Source: Apus apus (taxonomy: Eukaryota > Chordata > Aves > Apodiformes > Apodidae). Taken from it: a stretch of 64,000 nucleotides of DNA. Positions 13,115-24,386 of the stretch are shown piece after piece. A program made the translations under genes and the position numbers. A model generated the notes under the pieces. The model had not been told where the DNA came from. It made no database searches and worked only from the letters and a program-made list of their open reading frames with translations. The stretch is taken from the NCBI RefSeq assembly GCF_020740795.1, contig NC_067282.1:135465132-135529131 (forward strand), written 5' to 3'. Positions within the stretch are counted from its first letter, which is position 1; every line of letters begins with the position of its first letter.

Positions 13115-16100
13115 CTAGGAGAACAGAGGCAGAATAAAAACAGTGAGGTTAGCAATACATAGTGCAGAAAATTATTTAAAAGCAGCCCAGTTTTGTTAAT
13201 GTTGCTGTTGGCACAGTTTATTAATAGATAATTAACCATATCTCTTCAGTAGGTCATGATAATGAGTAATTGTTTTATTGGTCTGATGAGACTTGGATGG
13301 AAACAGCTGGATAATCATCCTGAAAGAGTGTTAAGCCCTCAGCCTCAGACTTCTTTAGTGCCAACAAAACTAAGTGGTACATGAAAAGCAGCACATTTGC
13401 TATACGGAGTTGGAGCTCTTCATCATCTCAGCAGAGAGGCATCTTGCTGCACCTTAAATGCATGCAGTTAATGGTCTCTACCTGGACTCTTAACAGTAGA
13501 GTGAAATGTTTACACCCTAGCTGAAATTAATTTCATCTAAGTCAAGATCTAACACTCATCAAATGAGAGGTGCCCCAAATGCAGCTGTATCTCTCCATTG
13601 ACTAAAGAAGACTCCAAAAAAAGCAGGACTGAGTAACCTGATCAATGAGCTGTTACCCAGTTTGAGTAATCAGGGAATTGTTTTTTAAACCAACATGTTT
13701 TTGTGAGACAATGTTTACAGTTTCCTCTCATGCATTCTCCAAAGACCCTGCATCCCAAAACTCCTAACTGAAAACAGGGTTCTGAACAGGGAAGACAAGA
13801 AAAGAGAGCCCAACGAATTATATACATACATGTTCTCTAAACTGGCTAAAAACCTGGGATTCACACACGTGAACACGGAACTACGTGGCAGGGAAAGTGT
13901 TGGGATTTTTCAAATTTTTCAACATAGCTTTGTCAAAGTTCACTGACTTAGAAAAGTGTATCTGAGTTTTTTGTTTATTTGTTTGCTTCTTGCTGACAGA
14001 TTGTATTTTGGCATTTGGCTCAGCGCACTGGTAAAAACATTCTGAATTAGTGCAATGTACCATTTCTCTACTTATAAATGAAAACTTTTTTTTCTTAATT
14101 GAAACATTTAGTTTTAACATGTCAATTATTGTTCAAAAACTAAGTAAAAATAAATATGATGGTTTTGGTTGACATACTATCCAAATCTGCGGAAGATTCT
14201 GAAACGTCAGGAGCAAGAAAACAGCTCCTGCAAGTATTTCTATGTCACATCTGAGCTGAGCACTGTTGAAGATGTTACTATGGATTCCAGGTTGGCCAAG
14301 GTCCGAAGTCTACCTGTGAAGCCATGAAGTGATTGAGTCATTAATTCTTTCCCTGTTGTCATTGTCAGCATATTCCTTTTTCAGGAATGTTTCAGGAAGT
14401 AAGACGTGGTAGGGAGGATAAAGGCTACTAGCAAGTCTCCTTTGTACGCAATGTGTTTGGCTCTTTCTCATTCTAGCAAACTAAGTGACCTTCGCAGGTG
14501 ATATCACAGGGAACATGTTGTAAAAGACTGAGGTGGCCAGCTTTTAGATAAAAAAAGACAGATAAAGAGTAATGCTCTATGAACCTTTCCTTTTAGCTCA
14601 AAAGCACCCACAGAGCATTAGTCAGACTGCTGTTCATGCTCCTCTATGCTTCTCCTGCGTCAGCGTGCGTTTGCAACCCAAGAACTTAAAAACAAAGTGG
14701 TTTTTAAGATGGCTTCAAACTGAAGGCTCCTGTTACTGCTTCTGGGTTTGACCCAAAGTGTCACTACAGCCCAGAAAATACCTGGACTGCAGCCTTCTGG
14801 CTGGGTTCCCACTCCTGCTGCTTTAAACCGCACCCAGGGACCTTACCTTTTCTGAAAATCAGCTTCCTGTTGGATGTCAGTGAACAAACGGTGTGACTGG
14901 GATCACTGTTCTCCTTTTCCGTGTCGCTCTTCATCTCTGAGAAAGAGGACTTCTTGCAGATGTCTTGGACATCATTGTCACTGACATATAAATCCAGGAA
15001 CAGACTAATTTCCTTTACAATCTTAGGCAGATCCTGAGGTACAAGAAAAATAAAGCTTTTATATTTCCGAGCCAATTATCAGCCTTTTAGTTGATATGAA
15101 ATGATCCTTTTTATTATTTATCAAGTTTATCACACATATTTTCTTTCATGCAAAGCTAAACATGTCATTAGACTGTGTAGATGGCAGGTACAGTACAATA
15201 CACACAGAAATGAATACATGCTGAGTAGGTGATATTGGATATAGTTTCATTGCCAATTTTACTCCTAGTTCAGGAAAAGTGTTCTCGTGTCACTCAGAAT
15301 TATTTCACTGGAGATAGAGAAATACTCAAAGCTCAGTCTGTGGAAGTAGCTTATTTCATTGAATGTGATGTATCTAAAAATCCAACAAGGAAATCAGGAT
15401 ACAAAATGACTTGTTTATTTTCCCTGTAGTGGTTTGGTTTCTGGTTTTTGGTTGTGGGTTGGGTTTTTTGTTTGTTTTTATGGGGTTCTTTTTTTGTCAC
15501 ACTGAATGGCAGCACAGCCCTCTGGAGTGTCACCCACCCCTCCCAGTTTGGTATTGTCAGTGAACTTGCTGAGGATACAGTCTGTCCCCTCACCCAGGTC
15601 ATTGATGATTGTGTTCAGCAAGACTGGACCAAGTATTGATCCCTGGACACCACTGGTTACAGGCCTCCAACTCGACCCTGCTCCATTGATCACAACCCTC
15701 TGAGATCTGTCACACAGCCAGCTCTCAATCCACCTCATTGTTCACTTGTCTAGCCCACACTCCCTCAGTTTCCTAATGAGAATGTTATGGGAGAGAGTGT
15801 CAAAAGCCTTGCTGAAGTCAAGGTAGATGACATTTGCTGCTCCCCCCTCATCCAGCCAACCAGCTATGATATCATAGAAGGCTAGCAGATTGGTCAAGCA
15901 TGATTTACCCTTGGTAAATCCATGTTGACCACTCCTAACAGCTTCCTGTTCTTCAATGTGCTTAGAAATTACATCCAGAATGAGTCCCACTGATCATAAG
16001 TAGTTCTGTTGTTGTGTGTAACTTTTTGAAAATGTCACCAGAAATGTCAGGCATAACAGGTTCATCTGTGGCCTTCAACAGATGTCCTTGGTTGGTCTTT

Positions 16101-19100
16101 CCATAGGACCAAGAGCAAAGAGCTTAAAATTCTTCCTGTAGCCTGGGGGAAATAATGTAATATTTGTCCCATCTCCTGCATCTAGTAAGTGCAATTCTCA
16201 CAGGATTTGGTAAACTTGTGTAGTCAGAATTAGCTCATTGATCTACACAAATACGAAATGTGCCCAAAGAAATACATTAACATTTTCCATCTTTCTCCTT
16301 TTTCATTATAATTTGCTCTTTGACATTTTTATGATGTTAATTTACAAGTAATGCCTCTGAAATAAGATCAGAGAGCATGTTTACCTTCTTCATGTCTTCA
16401 TAGAACAAAAACAGGATGTTTTTGTCATTTTTGTGTTCTTCCCAACTTAGGAAATGATCAAACCAGGATCCACAGACAACTGAAAAGAAAACACATCAAA
16501 AAAGATTCATATAAACTTTATTCATAAAGAACTCTGCCTGTATCTCACACATTTAGGGGAATAATCCCTTCTTAGTATGTACCACTAGCTAGAAATATGC
16601 TTCACTAGGAAGTTAAATGAGTCTGTTAAATGGAGCACACTATTGTTAGCTCTATTTTGTCCCAGCAGAGAACAATCTATGTTACTTTTAAATGCTAAAG
16701 ACAAACTATGTCAGTAATTTATAATACAAATATAGCACACAGCCAACAACATAGAGAACGTATTGTTCTATATTTGACTCGTATTAATTGTTTTGTCTGA
16801 ATGCTACTTTTGCTGAGCCATGGGAGGAGAACTGATTTTTGCCTCTCTTTTAAAAACCAAAATTCTGAGCCTTCTGGTTGAAGGGCAAGATGGACTGCAT
16901 TGAAAGATGAGTTGGAAACCTCCTGTAGTGTGAGAAGAGGCTTAGACAGAGCAGCCACAGCCAATGTTCTCCAGAACTGTGGCTTTACTTTATAACTGCT
17001 CCCAGAAAAGTGTAATGTTGTAATGGGCATAATTTTGGTTGCAAACTTTGAGTTGTAATTAAGTATTTTGCTGAATGCTTCAATCTGTAGCTATCTCCTG
17101 GACATAAAGCACCATCTAACTGCAAGGCATGTATGCTTCAGGGTGTACAATTAAACCATGTTGCCCTGCTCCAACACACTGGGGTTGTGGCCAATAGTAG
17201 CATAGAATAGCCCTGTTGGCTTCAGGGGTACAGCATACAGCCTTGGAGACTCCAGGGACAGCATCACAGTTGTGTCTGTGTGTCCTCATCCTTGTTCTGA
17301 GGGAGATTAATGCTGCAAGAGTACTACAGGATCTGAACCAAGAAGCAGAAACTTCCTATGTTTCTATGAGGAAAATGACAACCTCTCTCTCCACACCAAC
17401 TCTTACGTAAATCTATGCTGTAACAAACTGTTATGTTTTTATGCCATATATAAGCACACAGAAAATAAAAGGTGGGTACTAAATTACAGACAAATGGGAA
17501 ATGCTTTTAAAATTTAATATAATCCTATTTTCTTCCTTTCACTAATGTATGTTCAGAGTTGATGTTAAACAAGTCAGGATCCTGCAAATCACTGAAGAAT
17601 GTGCCTCAGGCCTGCTCTGAACTAGGAACACAAGATGTGAGCCAAGAGCAACACAAGCCAGTAAACAAATTGACTGCTGGAGCTCTGATGTAAGCCCATG
17701 ATGACTGCAATGGGACTTCTCTGTCAAAGTTTTCAAGCTGATCTACCATTGTTGCTGTTATCATCACTATGTTTGTATAGCAGGAACACATGTCCTCAAA
17801 GGAGTAATAAAGCACTAAAATGGGAGTGGATAACTGGAACATGGTCCTGTTGTGAGCTTCCAGGCCACAATGGCCACTTATTTTTGTCCTTGGTCTTTGG
17901 ACCCTGCTACTAAGACAACACATAAGCAAGAGAGCTTTATGAAAGCATCTAGACTCCCCTTGAAAGGCCACCAAAGGCTTTCTTCAGGATTGGAGAAGGC
18001 ACTACCCTGCAAGCATAGCTCTCAGTGCAGCCTGGGGACAGTCTTTCTGTGTGCCGCATTGCCTGCACTTTGGGACAGTAGTGAGGCGTGTAGAGCTGGC
18101 TGAGCCCCTTCAAATGGAGCAGCTGCCCTTCGAGGACAGAAGGTGGCTGCGGTGAGCCCAGCTGCCCTTACCTCTGCTTGGGAGGAGCTGTATACACATA
18201 CCTCCTCTATCACAGATTAAACATGGGGAACTGTCTGTTTTTCTAGTTCACAAGAGAAGGTTGGAAATGTTTTAACACAGGCGAATCCACATCAGAATCG
18301 ACAAATTGTCAGGGGTTTCAGAGCCTTTGTGGGAAGAAATTAAATAAGTGACTTATCTGTGGGAATGTGTTTTAAGAGATATGTCAAAGAGCAGCAACCT
18401 GAAAAGAGCAGTTGTGCTTAAATAATACAGCTACTTATCAAAATGCCTCCTTGCAGGGCTGAAGATAGCATCCTATTATTGGTCTTGTTTAGTTTGGTAT
18501 TGGAATTTATCCTGGAAAAAAAACCCTAACTAAAGCCACATTAATAAGGAGTTCTGTGGAAGTTTTCAAACAGTTCACATTTCTTAACTCTTTCTGTGCA
18601 TAATAAGCTAATGTAAACGGCAAGAAGAAAACATAACATCCTTACCATCTCCTTTTACAAACAAGTCAAAGAAAGCAGTCCAGGTGTCTACAGTGGGAAG
18701 GTTTGGGTTATCTCTGTAGTAATGATACATGGAAACGGCAGTGTCTTTTGGATTTCTACTGATGTATATCATCTGTAAGTGAAGATGATATGGTTATTAA
18801 TTATATTATCTTTAGAGGTGCTCTATGTGCAAATGTAGCATTTTCACAGGCAGTTTGCAGCATCAAAACCCCTTCCTTTAGGATTCCTCCTTTGGTGACC
18901 ACACCATTGAAATAAAAATGTATTTATATTTTGAAGGCAGAAGGCAGGAGTTGTCAGTAAATAATTCCATGTGAAGGTGTTGTGTTTGCTACATCTAGGT
19001 AATGTTTGTGTTTTATGAGATGCCGTGTTCATTTTAACTTACGAGTCAGTATACTATCTCATATATCTAAAAAATGAAACCATTTACTAATCAACATTCA

Positions 19101-20751
19101 TGGGACAGCTGCTGAACATACATTTTGGCCTTCCATTCAAACTAGCTTTGTCCCAGAAGTCTGCATCTGAGTAATCCTGAAATGTTGACTTTATAGGGTC
19201 TGCACAAAGCTTCAACAGGAGGGGCAGAGTATATTCCCCCCAGAACAGCTTATAAAAACTCAAGATAAGTATCTTCTAAGCTAGTGCTCCAGCCACTATA
19301 AAATGGGGCCATGAGAACACACCCCATCCCTAGGGATATATTTCTGATTGAAAGATGATGAGGTTCTATTTTGTATGGTGCCTGCCTGGTATAGGAATCA
19401 CGCCCTGGGGAGCAATGAGGCAGGAGCAGAACCCAGTCCCTAGCTCAAGTCTCTGCTCGCGCTGCCTTCAACTGCTGGTCAGCTGTGTCTCCAAAATTTA
19501 GAGCAAAACACTTCTGGAAACTATAAATAATTTTAAAATTATTAACACTCAACAAGACAACATAGATTCCCATTAGACACTTAGCATACCTTACTGCTTT
19601 TGTTTCTCTTTTCCTTACCTTGCATTTTTTATTCTTAAAATTTGGAGGTAACATGTGGTAGTCTAAGTGCGTTGGGATGATTCTCTTTGATGAGAGTTTA
19701 TTCAGCTCCTCCAGTTTAGAAATGTCACCAAATTCAATGGGAGATGTTAGTGTAACTTGAGTGTTGTAAAGCTTTGTGATAACTCCTGCAAGCCAATGAG
19801 TGCCTGCAGAAGGGAGAAAAAAAAAAAAAGAAAAAAAGAAAAAAAAGATTTGTTACTGAGAAAATATGTGGAACATGCAGTTTTCATATAGAAACTGCTT
19901 ATTAGTGCCCAAGTGATGCTTCTAATCCCCTAGATTCAAGAAACTTCACATAACTGAACAATCCCACTGCCTCCAAATGTATAAATACTGGAAAAATTAG
20001 AGCCATAACTGAAGTACAAAGCAACTCTGTAAGAAGTGTTATTATTGGTACCAAAACAGTATAATTAGAAAAACTGCTTGTCAGCTGAAAGGTGGTTATA
20101 TTTTTTTACAATTTATTTTAGAACAACCTGTGGCCTGTTTTTTCCCTCATAATATCTTGAGTCTGTATATTTGGAAAGTACTGACTGAGCTTCTTTGGTG
20201 TGTGCTTCTGTGTGCAATTGAGTCAGAGGGAGAGGGAATAAGAAATGAATACATCTACAGCCAAGAGCCATACATATAACTTAATACAGATCTTTACTTA
20301 CTCATAATTGAATGTAGAAAGGCCTCAGGAAAATATTTCAAGTACAGATTTTGCTTACAAGAAAGAAATATTTATTTTCTTTCTAGTATGAAAACACCTG
20401 AGATTATTTTCAATTAAAGAATCAAAACTTTGATAAATGACACTTATTTTTTCATAATTTGAACTCTTACTGACAGAATAATATAGTCACATCCTCGAAC
20501 ATTCTTCCCTGTTTCTTGTACACAGCAATTTCCCAACTAGTTATAAGCACAGAACATGAAACAAGCAATTGAGACTTTGCAACTAACATCTAAAAGTAGA
20601 ACTTACCAGATTTGGGGTAGGAAACCAAAAGGACATCATCTTCTCTAGCATCAAAAGTATCCAAGGAATTTAAAAGTTCTGGAGAAGACCTAGTGGTAAA
20701 GGGAATCCCCTTAAACCTGTGAATGAGTTCTGCCTCACTGGGGCTGGACAT
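12996..20751 (-). CDS. SULT6B1-like: Cytosolic sulfotransferase, SULT6B1-like (six coding exons, complete)
   Basis: The enzyme should transfer sulfate from PAPS to a small hydroxyl- or amine-bearing acceptor in the cytosol; the acceptor cannot be read from sequence. Exons 20607-20751, 19619-19803, 18646-18772, 16385-16479, 14847-15033 and 12996-13114 join to 858 nt, giving 285 residues and a TGA stop. All introns have GT/AG ends, with phases 1,0,1,0,1. Motifs in order: YPKSGTHW at residues 45-52 (5'-phosphosulfate loop, K47), [10 protein letters not shown] with the catalytic-type His at 94, [11 protein letters not shown] at 114-124 (R116 and S124 for the 3'-phosphate), [10 protein letters not shown] at 156-165, YEDMKK at 179-184, and [13 protein letters not shown] at 245-257. 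The closest family I recognise is SULT6B1, from the LDTF-AR-DD stretch before the loop, the THL-Y--LP stretch and the fused second exon. The start is fixed by an in-frame TAA three codons upstream. I saw no canonical AATAAA within about 800 bases after the stop. Orthology versus a lineage-specific paralog is undecided. Confidence 0.93.
14847..15033 (-). CDS. SULT6B1-like: SULT6B1-like coding exon 5 (residues 185-247)
   Basis: The exon is 187 nt, two codons longer than the usual 181-nt SULT exon. It starts [20 protein letters not shown] and includes SSFSEMKSD, corresponding to the family's S-F--M block. It ends KLIFRK, where the RKG 3'-phosphate motif is completed across the junction. The acceptor is CCTCAG|GAT and the donor AAAAG|GTAAGG. 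An open frame reads on through the exon borders on both sides, so frame length alone does not define this exon; the splice signals do. Confidence 0.92.
15503..15990 (-). mobile_element. CR1 reverse transcriptase fragment in intron 4
   Basis: The minus strand encodes CR1 palm motifs in order: [24 protein letters not shown] (motif A Asp kept), then [11 protein letters not shown] and FTDNTKL. The last stands where FADD-TKL is expected, so the catalytic Asp pair is broken. A single in-frame TGA near 15750 separates the two halves, which are otherwise one frame. The fragment has lost its 3' tail and 5' half. It lies in the same orientation as the host gene. Confidence 0.9.
16385..16479 (-). CDS. 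SULT6B1-like: SULT6B1-like coding exon 4 (residues 153-184)
   Basis: The 95-nt length matches the conserved SULT exon. It encodes [16 protein letters not shown], then [11 protein letters not shown]. The GSWFDH and YEDM-K blocks are family hallmarks. The acceptor is TTTTCAG|TT and the donor AAG|GTAAAC. Intron 3, upstream of this exon, is the longest at 2166 bp. Confidence 0.93.
16480..18645 (-). other. Intron 3 of the SULT6B1-like gene
   Basis: This 2166-bp intron contains no recognised repeat. Its segment from about 17900 to 18220 is richer in GC than its surroundings, with an open minus frame at 18022-18213 that matches nothing I know. It may be an old unclassified repeat. Confidence 0.6.
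18646..18772 (-). CDS. SULT6B1-like: SULT6B1-like coding exon 3 (residues 111-153)
   Basis: The 127-nt length matches the standard SULT exon that carries the 3'-phosphate site. It encodes [19 protein letters not shown] and continues to DLFVKGD. R116 and S124 are the expected contacts with the 3'-phosphate of PAPS. The acceptor is TTACAG|ATG and the donor is GATG|GTAAGG, in phase 1. Confidence 0.93.
19619..19803 (-). CDS. SULT6B1-like: SULT6B1-like coding exon 2 (residues 49-110)
   Basis: This 185-nt exon lies between a CTGCAG| acceptor and an AAG|GTAAGG donor. It completes G49 and continues THWL, so the PKSGTHW loop spans the splice junction. It carries the catalytic-type His at residue 94 in [10 protein letters not shown]. 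In SULT1 and SULT2 genes this stretch is usually split over two exons; here it is one, as expected for SULT6B. A purine-rich A tract (19814-19850) sits just upstream in intron 1. Confidence 0.92.
20607..20751 (-). CDS. SULT6B1-like: SULT6B1-like coding exon 1 (residues 1-49, split codon)
   Basis: This 145-nt exon starts at ATG 20749-20751 with A at -3. An in-frame TAA lies three codons upstream, so no longer N-terminus is possible in this exon. It encodes a short N-terminal arm, then FKGIPF (13-18), [10 protein letters not shown] (30-39) and VSYPKS (43-48). The last two lead into the PAPS loop. The donor reads G|GTAAGT, and the glycine codon 49 is split after its first base. A CAG preceded by a weak pyrimidine run lies about 22 bases before the ATG and could be an acceptor joining an upstream noncoding exon. 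Confidence 0.92.
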
Positions 20752-20870
20752 GGTTGCTTAAGTCTTGGATTCCTGCAAATCAGATAATGCTGAAATGGTG
20801 AGGATTTGAGAGTCACTTCTTAGTCAGATGGTTTGAAGTGACAAATCGAGACTGAGCAATACAAACCTCA

Positions 20871-20880
20871 TCCTTATATA
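20871..20880 (-). promoter_or_regulatory. TATA box of the SULT6B1-like gene
   Basis: The minus strand reads TATATAAGGA here, about 120 bases upstream of the ATG. It predicts a transcription start near 20845-20850 and an unspliced 5' leader of roughly 95-100 bases. The possible acceptor near 20773 argues for a spliced leader instead, so the TATA assignment is an inference. Confidence 0.5.
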
Positions 20881-23459
20881 CTGTGCTACACACCATGGAG
20901 TCCTATCAGATATTGATTTTTCCAGGTAGTTGAATGAGGCAACTGAAATATTAGCAGTAACTTGATAATAAACTTGAAATGCAGAGTCATGAAAAATACT
21001 TGTCATTTGTAATTTATTAGCTTTCCAGATAAGGTAATGAGGTGATAGTCAAAATGTATTAATTGTGGAAAAATTACAAGAATGAGCATTGTATGTAACC
21101 TTAAAATATTCTTCACACAGTCATTTGGTAAGTTATACTTCGTTGTAAGCTGTTTCAGCTTCCAAGGAAAAAGCTACATCCTGAAACACTTTTTATTAAT
21201 ACCAAACCAATGCATTATTTTATGTAAATGAAGTCATTTTTTTTGTTTTGTTTCACCAAATATACAACAGCCTGAATTTTCAAAAGAGCAAATTGATTCC
21301 AAATGCTTGAATTTTGTGGTGTAAAGGAACTAGGTTTTTAATCATTTTCTAATTTCAGCCTGAAGCATCTTAAAAATAGAGGTACTTACAGACACAATCA
21401 TTTTTGAAGCTGTCATATGTCTCCATAAGAGGGGTACAGACAACAAAAATTTCAAATTTAAAATAGATACATAATATTGGCTTGCATCTTGCATGCTTCA
21501 TGAAGGGGTTGAAGATTTTTAAATCTTTCCACTGAGTACACAGATGCATGAAAATAAAAGTCAATTGTAGAAAAGAGGCAGTTCTTAATTACTTGTTTTG
21601 AAATTTTTCTTTTTTAAAAAAATTGAACCTGTGGAAGTCATAATTAATTTTTTTCAGACTGAAAGCTCCACTCTTGTTTCAAGTGACCTTAAGCAAAGTG
21701 AAGGCATCCCAGTAAAATAAATAACTCAGTTTTAAATAAAAACATTTTGGAGTGCTTAATATTTTCATTTTTTCTTTCCATGGCCACAAATTAGTTTAGT
21801 AATTTTTGAATTCTTTTCTTCAAACAACGATTGGCTTCACTATTCCTACTGAAAACCTCCCACAGTCTATTCAGCTGAGGCCCTTAAATATCTTCAACTC
21901 AATTTGAGAACTTGTTTTAGAAGAAAGCAATCCTTCATGAATTTCCCAAGTTTACCAAGCTCTCAGTTCCTTTTTTATCATAAATAATAACTTAGGATTG
22001 GTCATAGGAGCTGACTACCAAATGGACCTCCCATGACCCCTGGTAAGAAGTTAATGATTAGAAGATGCCCTCCCAAGAAACACCTGAGAACCTCCCCACA
22101 CGGACTAAGGACAATTACTATCTTCTCTACTTGCTTCTTTCTAATTCAATCTCCAGGAAAGCCAGCAATTTAGGATTGATTTCCCCACCACCCCTCCCTT
22201 TTCTTGGCATTATTGGCAGCCTGCCAGTCAAACAGAAGTGAAGTCAGCAAACCCAGATCTTCTCACCTGTGTTGCCTATAGAGTTGCCCTTAAACAGTTA
22301 TCGCTTGCAAAATGTTCTCTGTGCCATCAGCAAACTCCGAGTTCCAGTTATGAAGGGCTGAGTGGAGATGAAAATCATGGAAAATATACTCTGGAGACAT
22401 GTTCCCTATCATAGGGGCTGAGAGGACATGGGTGAGTCTTTCCAGGAGCTAATCAAGTGAGTCAGTGAGAGTACAAGGAACACCTGGATACTGATGCTCA
22501 GTTAGAAGTTGGGGTAAGGAGTTCAACATTTTTCTCTTGCTCCCAGTCAGAAGATCTAAGACATCACTTCATATCTTAAGGTAAAAATCCTTAAAAATCT
22601 ATACTCTATCAACAGATTTCACTTCGGTTACTTCAGGTATCAAAAGTATGTTTGGAACCATAAAGACACCTGTTTCTGTGTTATTCTGAACATCTGTATT
22701 AGGCTGAATACAGAGGTTTCTAAGGTTGATTTTGCACTCATCACTCCAGCCATATGCGTTTAGTGCAAGCTAATAAAAATGTCTTACCTTGACCTAGCAG
22801 AAATCATCTTATTGCAAAATGCTTTACATATTGACTAAGCTTTTTTCTTTTCATTTCTTCCTGCATTCCTGTTAGGTTTTGAGTCAGCACATTTGCCTAA
22901 TCTAATCACTTGGACCTTAATTAATAATTCACAAATGAAATGGCTAAGGTGTAAAACAGAAGCAATACAGAAGCAAAGAAAATTCTGGTCCTTTTAACTC
23001 ATCTCAACTGCTTTTTACACTAGGATCTTTATCCAGCATGTGTAATGTTAATGCCTATACTTGGAAAATAGGGCCTACTCCTGCAATGGTACAGTATCCT
23101 GAATTGCAGGGACTTAAGGAAAAAGAGAGTATTCAGCACCTCACAGTAAAAATGTTTTATAAAACTAAGCTAGCTACATTAACATTAAAAGCACATTATT
23201 ATAGCTACATTATACAAAGACAGCATGGATTTAAAAAATGCCTTTCCAAATTCTCCATCCAACTTTAATGTTCTCCTTTATCAGTATTGTAACACAGCAG
23301 GTAGACTACAACTAATGTCTTTTGAACTGGGTTGATGCAAACATGGCAAGCTGATACCGAAGGATTCCTGCGTCTATTGCCTAGATGTCTGCCACAGGCT
23401 CTGAGGAGCTTCTCCCAGCATCATGTTGTCCTGTCCTGATCTCTGGCCCTCCTGGACCT
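20881..23459. other. Upstream region of the SULT gene, no gene seen
   Basis: This is AT-rich sequence with no exon or CR1 piece recognised. The stretch nearest 20881 would hold the proximal promoter elements of the sulfotransferase gene. Confidence 0.5.
20909..20921 (+). promoter_or_regulatory. Possible HNF6/ONECUT-type site upstream of the TATA box
   Basis: The plus strand reads GATATTGATTTTT, which fits the HNF6 consensus built around ATTGA. It lies about 30 bp upstream of the TATA box. A liver or gut factor would suit a sulfotransferase promoter. Such short matches are common by chance in AT-rich DNA. Confidence 0.25.
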
Positions 23460-24278
23460 AGCAAAGCTGGAGAAGTGGGCCCAGGTGAACCTCATGAGGT
23501 TCAACTTGGCCAAGTGCAGGGTTCTGCCCCTGGGCCGAGGCAACTAGAGAGATGAATACAGGCTGGGGGAAGACGTGCTAGAGAGCAGCCCTGTGGAAAA
23601 AGATCTGGGGGTACTAGTGGATCAAAAGCTGGACATGAGCCACCAATGTACAATTACAGCCCAGAAGACCAACAGCTTCCCGGGCTGCACCAAAAAAACA
23701 GTGCTGCCAGTGGATTGAGAGAAGTGATTCTGCCCCTCTGCTCTGGTGAGAACTCACCTGGAGTACTGAGTCCAGCTCTGGAGCCCCAAACACAAGAAGG
23801 GTGTGGACCTGCTGGAGTGTGTCCAGAGGAGGGCAATGAAAATCATCAGAGGGCTGGAGCACCTCTCTTATGAAGACAGGCTAAGGGAGCTGGGGTTGTT
23901 CAGCTTGAAGAAGACTCCAGGGGGATCTTATGGTGACCTTCCAATACCTGAAAGGGGCCTATAAGAAGGCTAGGGAAGACTTGTTCACAAGGGCGTGTTA
24001 CGATAGGACAAGGGGTAATGGTTTCAAGCTAGAGAAGGGTAGATTTAGGTTGGACATTAGGAAAAAGTTGGTTGATATGAGGGTGGTGGATCACTGGAAC
24101 AGGTTGCCTAGAGAGGTGGTGGAAGCCCCATGCCTGGAGACATTCACAATCAGGCTTGATGGGGCTCTAAGCAATTTGTTTTAGTTGGAGATGTCCCTGC
24201 TTATTGTAGGGGGTTTGGACTAGATGACCTTTAGAGATCCCTTCCAACACAAGACATTCTGTGGTTCTATGATTCTCT
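23460..24278 (+). mobile_element. CR1 LINE 3' fragment, plus orientation
   Basis: The copy starts within the C-terminal reverse transcriptase ([14 protein letters not shown], later [13 protein letters not shown]). It continues through the end domain ([30 protein letters not shown]) and finishes in the CR1 tail, with GGACTAGATGACCTTTAGAG and a final TTCTATGATTCT. Stops and frameshifts break the frame. Confidence 0.92.
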
Positions 24279-24281
24279 GTT

Positions 24282-24386
24282 TAACTTGAACCTCCTATGC
24301 TCCAGCTTGTGCTAATTGCCCCTTGTCCTGTCATTGGACACTGTGGGAAAGAGACAGGACTCATCCTCCTGACACCTAGCCTTTAG
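24282..24386 (-). mobile_element. Short CR1 fragment, minus orientation
   Basis: This 105-bp piece resembles the CR1 end domain seen at 7840-7930 (the AACTTGAACCTCCTATGCTCC region, then a CTGACACC block). It has no 3' tail. It may be a leftover of an older copy into which, or beside which, the next CR1 inserted. Confidence 0.65.
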
